In this document: piece by piece, positions 12,401 through 19,796 of the stretch | How the letters are laid out: each line of letters starts with the position of its first letter | Numbering within the stretch: position 1 is the stretch's first letter | Assembly (NCBI GenBank): GCA_003118195.1 | Contig: BEXV01000365.1 | Span: 58,760-122,759 of the forward strand | Source: Hemicentrotus pulcherrimus | Taxonomy: Eukaryota > Echinodermata > Echinoidea > Camarodonta > Strongylocentrotidae | Length of the DNA: 64,000 bases | Reading direction: 5' to 3' | Notes under the pieces: generated by a model | Told to the model about the DNA's origin: nothing | Seen by the model: the letters and a program-made list of their open reading frames with translations, nothing else | Databases searched by the model: none | Translations under genes and position numbers: made by a program

Positions 12401-12643
12401 AACATCAATAACTAATGACAGATTTGTCATATTGATAGATTATCATTAGAGCAGTTAAACTAAAAGTATTTCAACATTCTATATGTTTTTTGACTGTAGC
12501 TTACAAATGGAGATCCTGAAGAGTCAAATGATTCCAGATCTCTGTTTGCCGGCCAAGAAGACGAAGAATTACTCACAGCAACGAGGAGAAATCCCTTTGA
12601 ATTCCATGACGACAGTGATGATGATATCTTGCCACACGTATAG
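365..12643 (+). CDS. IGF2R: Cation-independent mannose-6-phosphate receptor (3' part of gene, 12 coding exons)
   Basis: The exons are 365-444, 987-1147, 1776-1912, 2657-2810, 3447-3518, 3967-4050, 4910-5121, 5723-5829, 8314-8399, 10121-10261, 11590-11665 and 12500-12643. All junctions are AG/GT and all phases agree, giving 483 complete codons plus stop. The family is a type I membrane receptor that carries mannose-6-phosphate-tagged lysosomal enzymes from the trans-Golgi network to endosomes. The lumenal part here shows cysteine-rich MRH repeats (a tail of one, then two more) with the recurrent W-x(4)-C endings. A 21-residue hydrophobic helix (10182-10244) is followed by KKERR, as in vertebrate CI-MPR. 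The tail is 78 residues, about half the mammalian length as I recall it. It has CC, YSKV, EDEELL and FHDDSDDDIL motifs, which identify CI-MPR rather than the small cation-dependent receptor. The 5' exons, including most MRH repeats, lie upstream of the window. Confidence 0.93.
987..1147 (+). CDS. IGF2R: IGF2R exon (end of one MRH repeat, start of the next)
   Basis: A TTTTTTTTTCCAG acceptor leads into SDENCHYSFHW, the typical closing strand of an MRH repeat, followed by ACP. The next repeat then opens (CDLAYQDNVYDLSPL). An earlier GTAAGA at 1138 was considered as the donor. Only the GTGAGT at 1148 gives a phase that reads through into the next exon (GA|G, glutamate). Confidence 0.85.
1776..1912 (+). 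CDS. IGF2R: IGF2R exon (MRH repeat)
   Basis: The acceptor is CAGTAG|G and the donor is CAAG|GTATGA. It encodes a block with four cysteines (KLCQPAYGTPEDCPPEASMC), the N-terminal cysteine cluster of an MRH repeat. It enters in phase 2 and leaves in phase 1. Confidence 0.88.
2461..2548 (+). repeat. (CT)n microsatellite
   Basis: This is a run of CT dinucleotides with short interruptions (TTTCTGC, TATCTTTC) in the intron before the exon at 2657. It is complementary to the (GA)n tract that follows the same exon. Confidence 0.97.
2657..2810 (+). CDS. IGF2R: IGF2R exon (MRH repeat), flanked by (CT)n and (GA)n tracts
   Basis: The acceptor is TTTACAG and the donor is CAAAG|GTAAAT. It encodes GDVPDIVVTFFEGSQ, two cysteines, and the strand SSSITFKCANKMGNPVFQ. 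The 154-nt length is not a multiple of three, so skipping it would shift the frame. A (CT)n tract ends about 110 nt before it and a (GA)n tract begins about 40 nt after it. Confidence 0.9.
2848..3042 (+). repeat. (GA)n microsatellite, interrupted
   Basis: These are purine runs of GA with GGA, AAGA and GATA interruptions, lying just inside the intron after the exon ending at 2810. Apparent open reading frames here (Arg/Glu or Ser/Leu repeats) are artefacts of the repeat. Confidence 0.97.
3447..3518 (+). CDS. IGF2R: IGF2R exon (end of MRH repeat)
   Basis: This short exon (72 nt) encodes TELVDNKCQFQFLWESKVAC and a few more residues. The pattern C-x-F-x-F-x-W-x(4)-C closes an MRH repeat. The acceptor is CTACAG and the donor is AAAG|GTATGA. 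Entry and exit phases match both neighbours. Confidence 0.9.
3771..3930. mobile_element. Degenerate foldback MITE, GGGCCC-ended
   Basis: ACAGGGCCCAGGGGGCATTTCACAAA at the left is mirrored by TTTGTGATACAGGGCCCA at the right. The internal TCAGTGACAAAT motif also appears on both arms in opposite orientation. It lies in an IGF2R intron. Its ends resemble the GGGCCC-ended element at 30793-30924. Confidence 0.6.
3967..4050 (+). CDS. IGF2R: IGF2R exon (start of last MRH repeat)
   Basis: The acceptor is CCTAG and the donor is CATGG|GTAAGT. It encodes a segment beginning VPVTLVEKKITDPETNVIMD and continuing FTEIIDHG. No cysteine pair is seen at the start of this last repeat. A degenerate foldback MITE ends about 37 nt before this exon. 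Confidence 0.88.
4910..5121 (+). CDS. IGF2R: IGF2R exon (last MRH repeat)
   Basis: This is the longest coding exon in the window (212 nt), from TTTTGAAG to GAAG|GTAAGT. It encodes the YVYLINMND strand, the cysteine pair in SHACQDSAVCQT, and the RSSRKFFIEG segment. These are typical MRH elements. Codons here are richer in G and C than the surrounding introns. Confidence 0.92.
5723..5829 (+). CDS. IGF2R: IGF2R exon (last MRH repeat)
   Basis: The acceptor is TATGTTAG and the donor is AAAAAT|GTAAGT. It encodes DELVEMEVTKPKSCG and the strand TTVIFQCETDSKN, with two of the cysteines of the last repeat. It ends in phase 0. It is followed by a 2.5-kb intron that holds GAAA/GA repeats, a MITE and a 151-bp tandem array. 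Confidence 0.9.
6311..6431 (+). repeat. (GAAA)n / (GA)n microsatellite
   Basis: AAAGAAAG tetranucleotide blocks surround a central GAGA run in an IGF2R intron. The Lys/Glu/Arg and Phe/Leu/Ser reading frames across it are low complexity and not genes. Confidence 0.97.
6856..7137. mobile_element. Foldback MITE with about 60-bp terminal inverted repeats
   Basis: The left arm (GTGTTTCACAAAGACTAAG ... TTAACTATGGCAG) is mirrored by the right arm (CTGCCATAGTTAAG ... GTCTTTGTGAAACAC) with scattered mismatches. An inner CACTGTTT / AAACAGTG pair extends the symmetry. No transposase is present, so it is non-autonomous. It lies in the 5829-8314 intron of IGF2R. Confidence 0.8.
7322..8040 (+). repeat. 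Tandem repeat, 151-bp unit, with a small palindrome at its head
   Basis: The motif AAGAA(A/C)CGAT with GGATTCCTGCC recurs at 7411, 7562, 7713 and 7864, exactly 151 bp apart. A decayed copy begins near 8011. Each unit also carries TCATGTATGTATCTTACA and AGGTCAAAGGTC blocks. A palindrome of the type GCCTCCGCTAC...GTAGCCGGAGGC (7325-7353) sits at the start. This kind of module is common in echinoderm and other marine invertebrate genomes as I recall. Confidence 0.9.
8314..8399 (+). CDS. IGF2R: IGF2R exon (closing strand of last MRH repeat)
   Basis: A T-rich tract and TTTTGCAG lead into GNPEFYYESSNCQYYFLWLT, followed by SVVCTEGK. This is again the C-x(2)-Y-F-x-W-x(4)-C closing pattern of an MRH repeat. 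The donor is AAAAAT|GTAAGT. The lumenal region ends shortly after, in the next exon. Confidence 0.92.
8502..8800 (+). mobile_element. tRNA-derived SINE
   Basis: The head looks like a tRNA. An A-box-like TGGTCGAGTGGA lies at 8510-8521 and a B-box GGTTCGAGTCC at 8554-8564. A conserved body follows (GGGTACCTGGTAGGAATTTA, GAAACGCAGCGCGCG, GAGCGCTTAGAGAC, GCGCTATATAAG) and it ends in an (ATT)n tail. This is the usual SINE layout. It sits about 100 nt after the IGF2R exon ending at 8399. It is not a working tRNA, because acceptor-stem pairing and a clear anticodon arm are not seen. Confidence 0.85.
8984..9679. mobile_element. TTAA-bounded MITE with a nested insertion
   Basis: The ends are TTAAAGAGAAGGTTGAGTTC (left) and the inverted GAACTTAACTTTATCTTTAA (right), 16 of 20 matching and bounded by TTAA. 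The last 90 bp closely match the right end of the MITE at 42051-42432. A block beginning TTCAGTTCAGTTTTATTTT (about 9155-9350) looks like the inverted 3' end of a LINE or SINE nested inside. A solo left end of the same family is at 32880. Confidence 0.7.
10121..10261 (+). CDS. IGF2R: IGF2R exon (juxtamembrane stalk and transmembrane helix)
   Basis: The acceptor is TTATTGCAG and the donor is AGAAG|GTATGT. An acidic, glycine-rich stalk (VPDDGGGDDTVGTSNQKQ) leads into a very hydrophobic 21-residue helix at 10182-10244, made mostly of Ile and Leu. The cytoplasmic stop-transfer motif HKKERR follows, matching the KKERR motif after the vertebrate CI-MPR membrane span. Confidence 0.93.
11590..11665 (+). 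CDS. IGF2R: IGF2R exon (cytoplasmic tail with CC and YSKV signals)
   Basis: The acceptor is AATCTGCAG and the donor is CTCAG|GTGAGT. It encodes SAVYWRVRSCCPGAYSKVPT and a few more residues. YSKV (11633-11644) is a Y-x-x-hydrophobic AP-2/AP-1 signal identical to the endocytic signal of mammalian CI-MPR. The CC pair (11618-11623) sits where mammals carry juxtamembrane cysteines reported as palmitoylated. CC and YSKV are closer together here than in mammals. Confidence 0.92.
11713..11757. other. Assembly gap (45 N)
   Basis: There is a run of N in the intron between the last two IGF2R exons. No coding sequence appears to be affected, because the reading phases on both sides agree. Confidence 1.
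12500..12643 (+). CDS. IGF2R: IGF2R last coding exon (acidic-cluster dileucine C-terminus)
   Basis: The acceptor is TGACTGTAG; the exon reads 47 codons to TAG at 12641-12643. It contains EDEELL (12557-12574), which fits the [DE]xxxL[LI] class, and ends FHDDSDDDILPHV (12602-12640). The mammalian receptor ends with a closely similar acidic cluster, a CK2-type serine and a DxxLL signal that binds GGA VHS domains. Here the hydrophobic pair is Ile-Leu, and a proline precedes the final two residues. Confidence 0.95.
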   Translation, partial: LTNGDPEESNDSRSLFAGQEDEELLTATRRNPFEFHDDSDDDILPHV

Positions 12644-13525
12644 GACAAAGAGATGATCTTACCTGTTAATCTTATTACTTATTTTTTGATATATTTTTGG
12701 TGTGAGTGGAATGGAGAAGAGGGATGAGCTGAGAGAAATTTTAGTGAAAAGAAGAAAGGATTTCATGCAGAAAGTGTGCCGAGCATGGTTCTGTCAATTC
12801 AACTATGTTGCCATGCTATGTGAAATGTTTCACGTCATATTGATGGTGTATTTTTTATATCAGTTTTCTCTGAGATTCTGCAGGATTTGTGAAATTAGAG
12901 ATTGAGATGAAATATATGATTATCTTGTTTCACTCAGATATTACTTACTTTTGATGAAATATTGATGATGTATTTAAATGTTATGTAACTGAGATTAAGA
13001 CGAAATAATTGATACACTTTTTTGTTCACACCCATTATTTGTAAACAAATAGAGAGAAAGTTTACATGTATCTCAAAGATTTACAACTCAGAAAGAGATG
13101 GAAAAGGAAGGTTTGTGGTTATAGTATTTAAATAGAGATGAATTTATATCATTATATGTTGTCTTTGCCTCTGAATGTCTTAGCAGCTTTCAGATGAATG
13201 TATGTATGCACATTTTGCATGGTATGTGATGTTGATCGCATACAATATGGACAAGATTATTTATAACTTTTTTTAACATTCTTTCATGTTGCTAGATAAT
13301 GTTGATTACACAAGAGGTGTAAATATTCCTTTGAATGTTTCAGTAATGATTATGATGTCATACAATTTGAGAAGTTTGTGCAATCAAATATATACATGTA
13401 TTTAGAATTGAGTTCATCTTGAGGTCTGCAAGTGTACAAAAAAAACATATTCTTACATAGTCATAGGACAGTCAAACTTTGCAAGACCGCAAATCAATGA
13501 TATATACAACAGATTTTGGTCAAAT

Positions 13526-13697
13526 ACAGTCAAACCTATCTTAGTGACCACCTGTCTATAAAGGCCACCTTTCTTTAGTGGCCATGCATTTGGTCTCCCT
13601 GAAGCGAGAAATGTGTTTTTCAGAACCTGTCTATAAAGGCCACCTGTCTACAGTGACCACTTTTTCTGTTTGGCCTTAATATACAGGTTTGACTCTA
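13526..13697. mobile_element. Short inverted-repeat element
   Basis: ACAGTCAAACCT at the left end is mirrored by AGGTTTGACTCT at the right end. Inside, the phrase CTGTCTATAAAGGCCACC occurs twice (once shortened), and GTGGCC/GGCCAC pairs occur. It has the look of a small non-autonomous element downstream of IGF2R. Confidence 0.65.
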
Positions 13698-15551
13698 ATT
13701 CTAGCGAGTTAATTTAGCAAAGAAAAGCAAAATCCAAACCAGTATATAACTTGTGGCTGCATACAGTTGTATGTACAAATAGAATGTTGATCTTGTACTG
13801 CTTGATGCATGTGAATACCATTAGATTTCAAGCTAGTGAAAGGCAGTTCTCTCAAAATGCAATCACCAAAATTCAACTTTGAAAATAGTAGCACTGTATG
13901 ATATTTATTGTGATTAAAGGCGATGCATATCATGGAAGTATAATCAAATTTATGATTTTAATTTTTCATCATTTTCTGTCCAATTCAAATGGTGATAACA
14001 TTTAATGCCGGATATTTGAAAAAAAAACTTTTTACGGCATCATGTTAACTTTACATGTGCAATTTATATTTGAGCTGTTATTACTTCTATAATAATACAT
14101 ATGATTTATAATGCGCCAAATCCACTTGATGGTCAAATGCTCAAGGCGCAGCTTGTGCAAAAGATGAAATACATACGGTACATGATACATTTATACCAAG
14201 TGCGATAGGAAAGGTACAGACATGAAAGGTTATGGTATTCAATTATAAGCTAAATTAAACAGATATCTCTTAAGATTGTTTTTTAACACTTCAGCAGAAC
14301 TGCTATTCTTAATCCATTGAGGGAAATTATTCCATAATGAAGGTCCAGCATGAGCGAAGGTTCGCTCCCCCCACTTTGTTTTAACCCTAGAGTAACAAGT
14401 AAGCCAGAGTTTTGAGAACGTAGCTGTCTAGAAGGAAAGTAATGCTTAATCAAGCCGATGTTATACTGCGGTATATCTATCTTATATTTTTTCTTCATAA
14501 ATGGATTGTAAACTTCTTGGCAGCTGCTCTGAAATTGTGTAGATAACCTTCACTGAATAATACAGCTGCTTAACCATGTATGATGTTGTATGCATTCACA
14601 GTGTATTGTGAAGATTTGTAAATGATTTTGTCTGATCTTTTTCTTGGGGTGGTTGGTAATTAATCTCTTTGAAGAGATGTATAGTAAAGCAAAAATACAT
14701 TTGAAATTTGTGTATAAATGAAAAATAGAGCACTTTTAGATTTATACAATTATTGCCAGTCAAAGGAGCTTCAATGGGTCTGTCAATATGCTGTTCTAAT
14801 GTAATTTGTTTGTGAACATCGATTCATGGCGATAAAAAAAAGAGATACTCATCGTAATAAGCCACTTCGGAAATAGCGCTTGCACCAATATATCCACAGA
14901 TCTTTTACATGTTGTGCATGGAGGTGCTTCATGAATACCTTCTGTTTGCCCTCTTGAAAAGAATTCTCCCACATGTGTATCATAGAATGTATCACGGATG
15001 CCGAACTGAATAAGGATTATGTTACTTTCAGGAGTACGTATCCAGCAGTAGTCTCGATGGGTTGACGATTTTGTACAAAATTAATGACCTCGATCTGCCG
15101 AAGCGCAGATACATTGTAGCATCTCTGAAGTGGCTTATTCTAGGACAACTATTCCACTACACTGCCATCCAAGATGGCTACCTGCTCAAAGTTGAACTAG
15201 ATGACATTTGCTCCAGCAATAGATATAGAGTTAGATGTTGGTTCGAATTAGGATCTATATTAGGGGTTAGCATTAGTACATGGATATACTCGTATAACAA
15301 GAGCAGAATTTAGGAATTCGGCTATTAGACCTGTTAGAAATTATCAGTGGAGCAAATGGCCTGGATAAAATGTTGAAGAAATATAGTCATGGATAATTAT
15401 CAGTAATGTGGTAAGGGCTCTGGATGTTATTGTTACATAGTCGGTAGTTGGCAAGAGGGGATGAATGTTTACTAATATGGTGAATGGTGTGTGGTCATGT
15501 GTGTGTGTGTGTGTGTGTGTAATAATGATACTTATCTTTGTCTACATATAG

Positions 15552-15624
15552 TCTGTGTTGAGCCGGAAGGGCATTACTTCCGTGTTAAATTATACAAGTT
15601 AATGCCCTTCTGGCTCCAAACAGA
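15552..15624 (+). ncRNA. Pre-miRNA-like hairpin (candidate)
   Basis: Two 25-nt arms (15552-15576 and 15600-15624) pair with 22 Watson-Crick pairs, one G-U wobble and two mismatches. They enclose a 23-nt loop. The wobble exists only if the + strand is transcribed; the other strand would have an A-C mismatch. Size and shape fit an animal pre-miRNA. A small foldback element is the main alternative, and no known miRNA seed was recognised. Confidence 0.35.
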
Positions 15625-15829
15625 TGATCTGTCTTTAAAAACTCTATAATATGTCTCCAATGTGTATGGTTGTTGATTGTTTGATAATCATGAACACGCA
15701 TGTGGGCCTACACGTATATGTACACTGTTTTTAAATAGGCCTACTTCTGCAATTCCTACATGAAATTGCTCTCTAAATTTTGATTTGAACTTGTGAAGCA
15801 ATGCTTGAAAATAAAATGATCTCTACAAT

Positions 15830-18800
15830 TTTCAATACCAATAACGCAATTCTGATCAAAGAGGTGTTTTTTTTTGTATACCGGTAATTATAATTCATAA
15901 ATATTTAATAGATTTTTATATCCACTGGAAAATATTTATTACAATTATTACAGGAGCGTTATTCTCAGCTATTTCTGATAGTGATTAATAATGATATGTA
16001 CATAATAATACTTAAATATATTTATTGAAGCTAATTTATTTTGATAATGTAAACATTCATTTTCCCCAATACCTTGATTTGTAATGATTGCCAAAAACAT
16101 ATAAATGATCACTTTAGATGTCTCAATATAAGGTGGAAAAAAATAGATTACTCGTATTCGGTACTGCACAGTGATCATGCATGGAATGATTTTATTAGAT
16201 TGCGTTTGATTCTTTCAACATATTTTTTATTATTATGATTTGAGATATATTGATAGAAAACAATTTGCATTCCGTTTACTCAAAGGAGGGAAATTTGTGT
16301 ATCAAAGAGTGTCTGTTCGATAGAATCGACTTCAATCCTGGGAAGGGGTGATATCCCTTCATCAAACTATTTTTAACAGCATTTTTTATTATTTTTACAA
16401 TCCTCATTTTCTCAAGAGTTTCAATTTTTTCCTCTCCTTTTGGTACTTCTATTTTTGTCCTTTGTCTACATATTTGGGCGGTGTATCTTATGGGTGTTGA
16501 TGTTTTTAAGACTGCATTTATACCTAAGTTCTTGGTGCTCTATTTCTTTGATCTGTCTTTAAGCTGCTGTTAAATTACATTTTCTTTTGGTGTACATGTG
16601 TTTCAAATTACTAGAATCATTCCTGAGATGAATGAATAATTATATAAAAGGGGATTGAGAGGGGCATTTTGAAGACAAAAAACTTGGGCATTCAGTGCAT
16701 CCCAGATATGGAAAGAGATAGTATGAACAAATTTTTACAGAGAGTGATAGTGCATGCTCGGCCATTCGTAGCAATATTTTTTCTGATGAATCTTGCACAA
16801 TCAAGAAAACATAAATGGCTAAAAGATGTAGATCTTGGCCTATTTCGTGACTGTAACGTAGTTAGAGTCGAATCTTTTAGCGCCTAATTTATTTTGGGGA
16901 AAAATTGTAACTGTCTCCATTTTCGCTACCTTTGAAAACCTCGCTTCAGATTCGCGATGACTTACACAAACGTGCTCTTTTATCCAGATTTCGCCAAGAA
17001 ATAGCATGGACTAATATAAAATTAATGAACGGGTTTTTCATTGCAGTATTTAGGACTATTTTGTATTTTACTTTTTCTTACTAGGTCCAGGTGAAGACAG
17101 ATGCTCTCTGTGACAATTGATTGTGTTAGACAACAAAGTCTTAATGACACTTATTACCAGTTTTTCTTCAAATGTGCTTCTGAATAATCCTGTAAATGTT
17201 TCCTCTGTGTTATTAACCGTTACTTGTTATGACGTATATCATTTGCTATTATTTGGTTGCTAAGCAACGCATGTCAACCCTGGTAATTATACTCTCAATA
17301 TCGGGAAACATATTTTTTCTTTTAATATGGCAGCTGCATTTTTTCTTCTGGTTTGATTATTTAGTGCAGTACAAATAAATACAAACGTCATTTCCTTTTT
17401 TTTTTCTTTAGCTCTCGTAATTTTCGCCTGTCCGCATGTTGGTTGGAAAACGTGATGTAAGTGTAAGGTAATAACGAATTAACGATTTTAACGACAGGAA
17501 ATGTGTGTGAATTATCTTTCGTTGCGATTGGAAATATACATAAATATGAAACAAAACATGTATCAGTGGAAATTTTCAAGATTATTTAGGTTTGAGGTAG
17601 ACTGTTATATTCTACTTTTTTCTCCTTTGTCTTAGATATTACAATTGCATGTAAAGCAAACTTTGCATACATCAATCATCTTTTCTGTTAGTCATGAAAT
17701 GCTGGTCCCAAATTGTGTCGAAATCATCCATGTATTTTTAGATGATATATTTTTTCGTAAAATCGTGCAAACATTCTTACACAATTAAATGCAGTAGAGA
17801 ACGAATGGATCGTTACCAGGTTGTGTAGATTTTTCTCAAGAGTGCTGAAACTACTGATGATTAAAATCCTTCTTGATAAAGTGGAGTATTGTTGGTTTCA
17901 TCTGCATGTTGTTGCTTATGTCATCTTGGGAATTGACATATACTTATACACATAACCTTACATTCATATGTGGGCATTTTCCAGAGTTTCTCAAAACTGT
18001 TTTAAAGCTTATCTGTCATAGTTTACAGGAGGGATTAGAGCGCCCTGCAAGGTCACTGGACAGATGGTTATCTCATCAACTCAGCTCTCAGTTAACATAA
18101 TAAAAAGAGGATTATGGGGGACCAATGGTCACCGAATACGCACTGTTTGTTATATAGAGGGCGCAAGTAGCTACAAGTAGTACAGTGGGCCTTTAATTGG
18201 GTTTGAATAAAAATACATATAACAAATGGTTTAACATTAGCTCAAGGTCAAACAACGAAAAAATTCCCCCCCCCCCTCAGAAAAAAAGATTACGAAACAT
18301 TTTTTAATTGATTGTGTAAGTTATTTTTGTAAAATAGAGAATCGTCATGCTTTATTAACATAATTTGTGTTTAATTCCATGGTAACATTCTCAATTTAAA
18401 AAAGAAAATGTTAATTTAACTTTGCAAATGTGGCTTTTTGAATAATGATTTCTAAGTATTTTCTATGCTATTGCTGTTTAAATTTCTCTTGCACTTCGAT
18501 CTTTCAATGTAGCCTATTATTTAATCGGTGAAATTATTGTAAATTCTCAATGTCACAGTTATGTAACTTTCTTTGTTGTAACTAAATGAAGCTGTTTTTT
18601 CTCGATATGCTTAAACAATGTTGTACTATAAAACGGAATGAACGGAAATAGATATGAGAAAATGGGTTGGTGATCTGCACTTTTAAAAAAATCTTTTCGC
18701 TCACAATTGCTAAACCATATGCGAATTGATTAATTATTGGAAGTTTAACTTGCACATTTAACACAAATTAATAAACTTCTTTCGTAACGCCTGCACGACA

Positions 18801-19796
18801 ACTACTATACCATCATAATACTTCGCAGTTACATATTTCCTTTTTATGTCAACTTCGCAGATACACGTATATTGTTCATGTACTCCTATTTTGCAAATAC
18901 AGAAAATATTCATCTTGACTAGTAGATTATGCATAATGTTTACATGATATTAAACGAGTGTAGTATAATTTGTTCTTGTGGATGAAAAATATGTCGTCCT
19001 ATATAGGTTCTCTTGACTATTTGTCAAAGTAATAGCCATGTAGATACTTCATACACCTTCTTCATTCTATCACTGACAATTCCAGTCAAGTGCTTCAAGC
19101 ATGATTATGTTCGCTGACGAGTTTTTTTTTTGTGAAATGTAGTCATTCGGTTGCAAGCTTGTTGATTAATAATTTTTTTTTTTAATGGGAAATATTGCGA
19201 TAACAGTGTAATTTTGTTATTTCAATCAGATTCTTTAGCATCAATAAAGATGCATTTATTAATATGGAAACACGCTTGTTGGTCTTCTTAATAATCTTTC
19301 ATCGGATTTCATTGTCTTTCCTCTCTCTTCGTTGTCATGGTTCTTTGTTATCCTCCTTTCCTTGCTGCCCCCACTGTGCTGGCCGACGTGTCTATTAGTG
19401 CCAAACTGCAAATTACTTTTACCGGGTAGTACAAACATTATGGTTTGCTTTACCTAACAACACGTAATACATAATGCATTTTGCATTCGCATTATTGAAA
19501 AAAACAACAGATGAATTAAATGTTTGTATTGAGGCACATCCAAAAGAAGTATGCATTAAATTTGGTAAAATTAAAAAAATGGCCTCTTATTTACCCTTTA
19601 ATTTCTCTCTCTACCCTTTTCTCTTCTTTCTCCTCTCCTTTTTTTTTGTCTCCCTCTTAGCAAACTCATTCCTATTTTGATACCCAAGATCAGTCTACCT
19701 GCGTAATCAAGAAAAAACTATAATGTGGAGAAAACAAGAAGTTGACCTCCTAAATGATGTCTATGCTCCATGGGAAGGATGTGGACGGAGCCAAAA
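15830..19796. other. Gene-free intergenic sequence
   Basis: No gene is recognised. One part, about 18025-18210, is repeated in diverged form at about 37878-38055 (GGTCACTG...AGATGG, TATAGAGGGCGCA, AGTAGCACAGTGGG-like). The rest is AT-rich sequence with homopolymer tracts. Confidence 0.6.

Larger units (their letters stand above)
12644..15820 (+). other. Probable IGF2R 3' UTR and downstream sequence
   Basis: No coding exon is recognised here. The first clear AATAAA on the + strand after the stop is near 15810, so a 3' UTR of about 3.2 kb is possible but unproven. The stretch contains a short inverted-repeat element (13526-13695), a dispersed-repeat-like block near 14090-14560, and a (GT)n run near 15500-15520. 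Small open frames such as 15062-15313 show no recognisable domain. Confidence 0.4.

Noticed and set aside
17591..17598. TGAGGTAG on the + strand as a let-7 gene
   Set aside because: Only the seed octamer matches; the following bases do not match let-7 and there is no hairpin partner.
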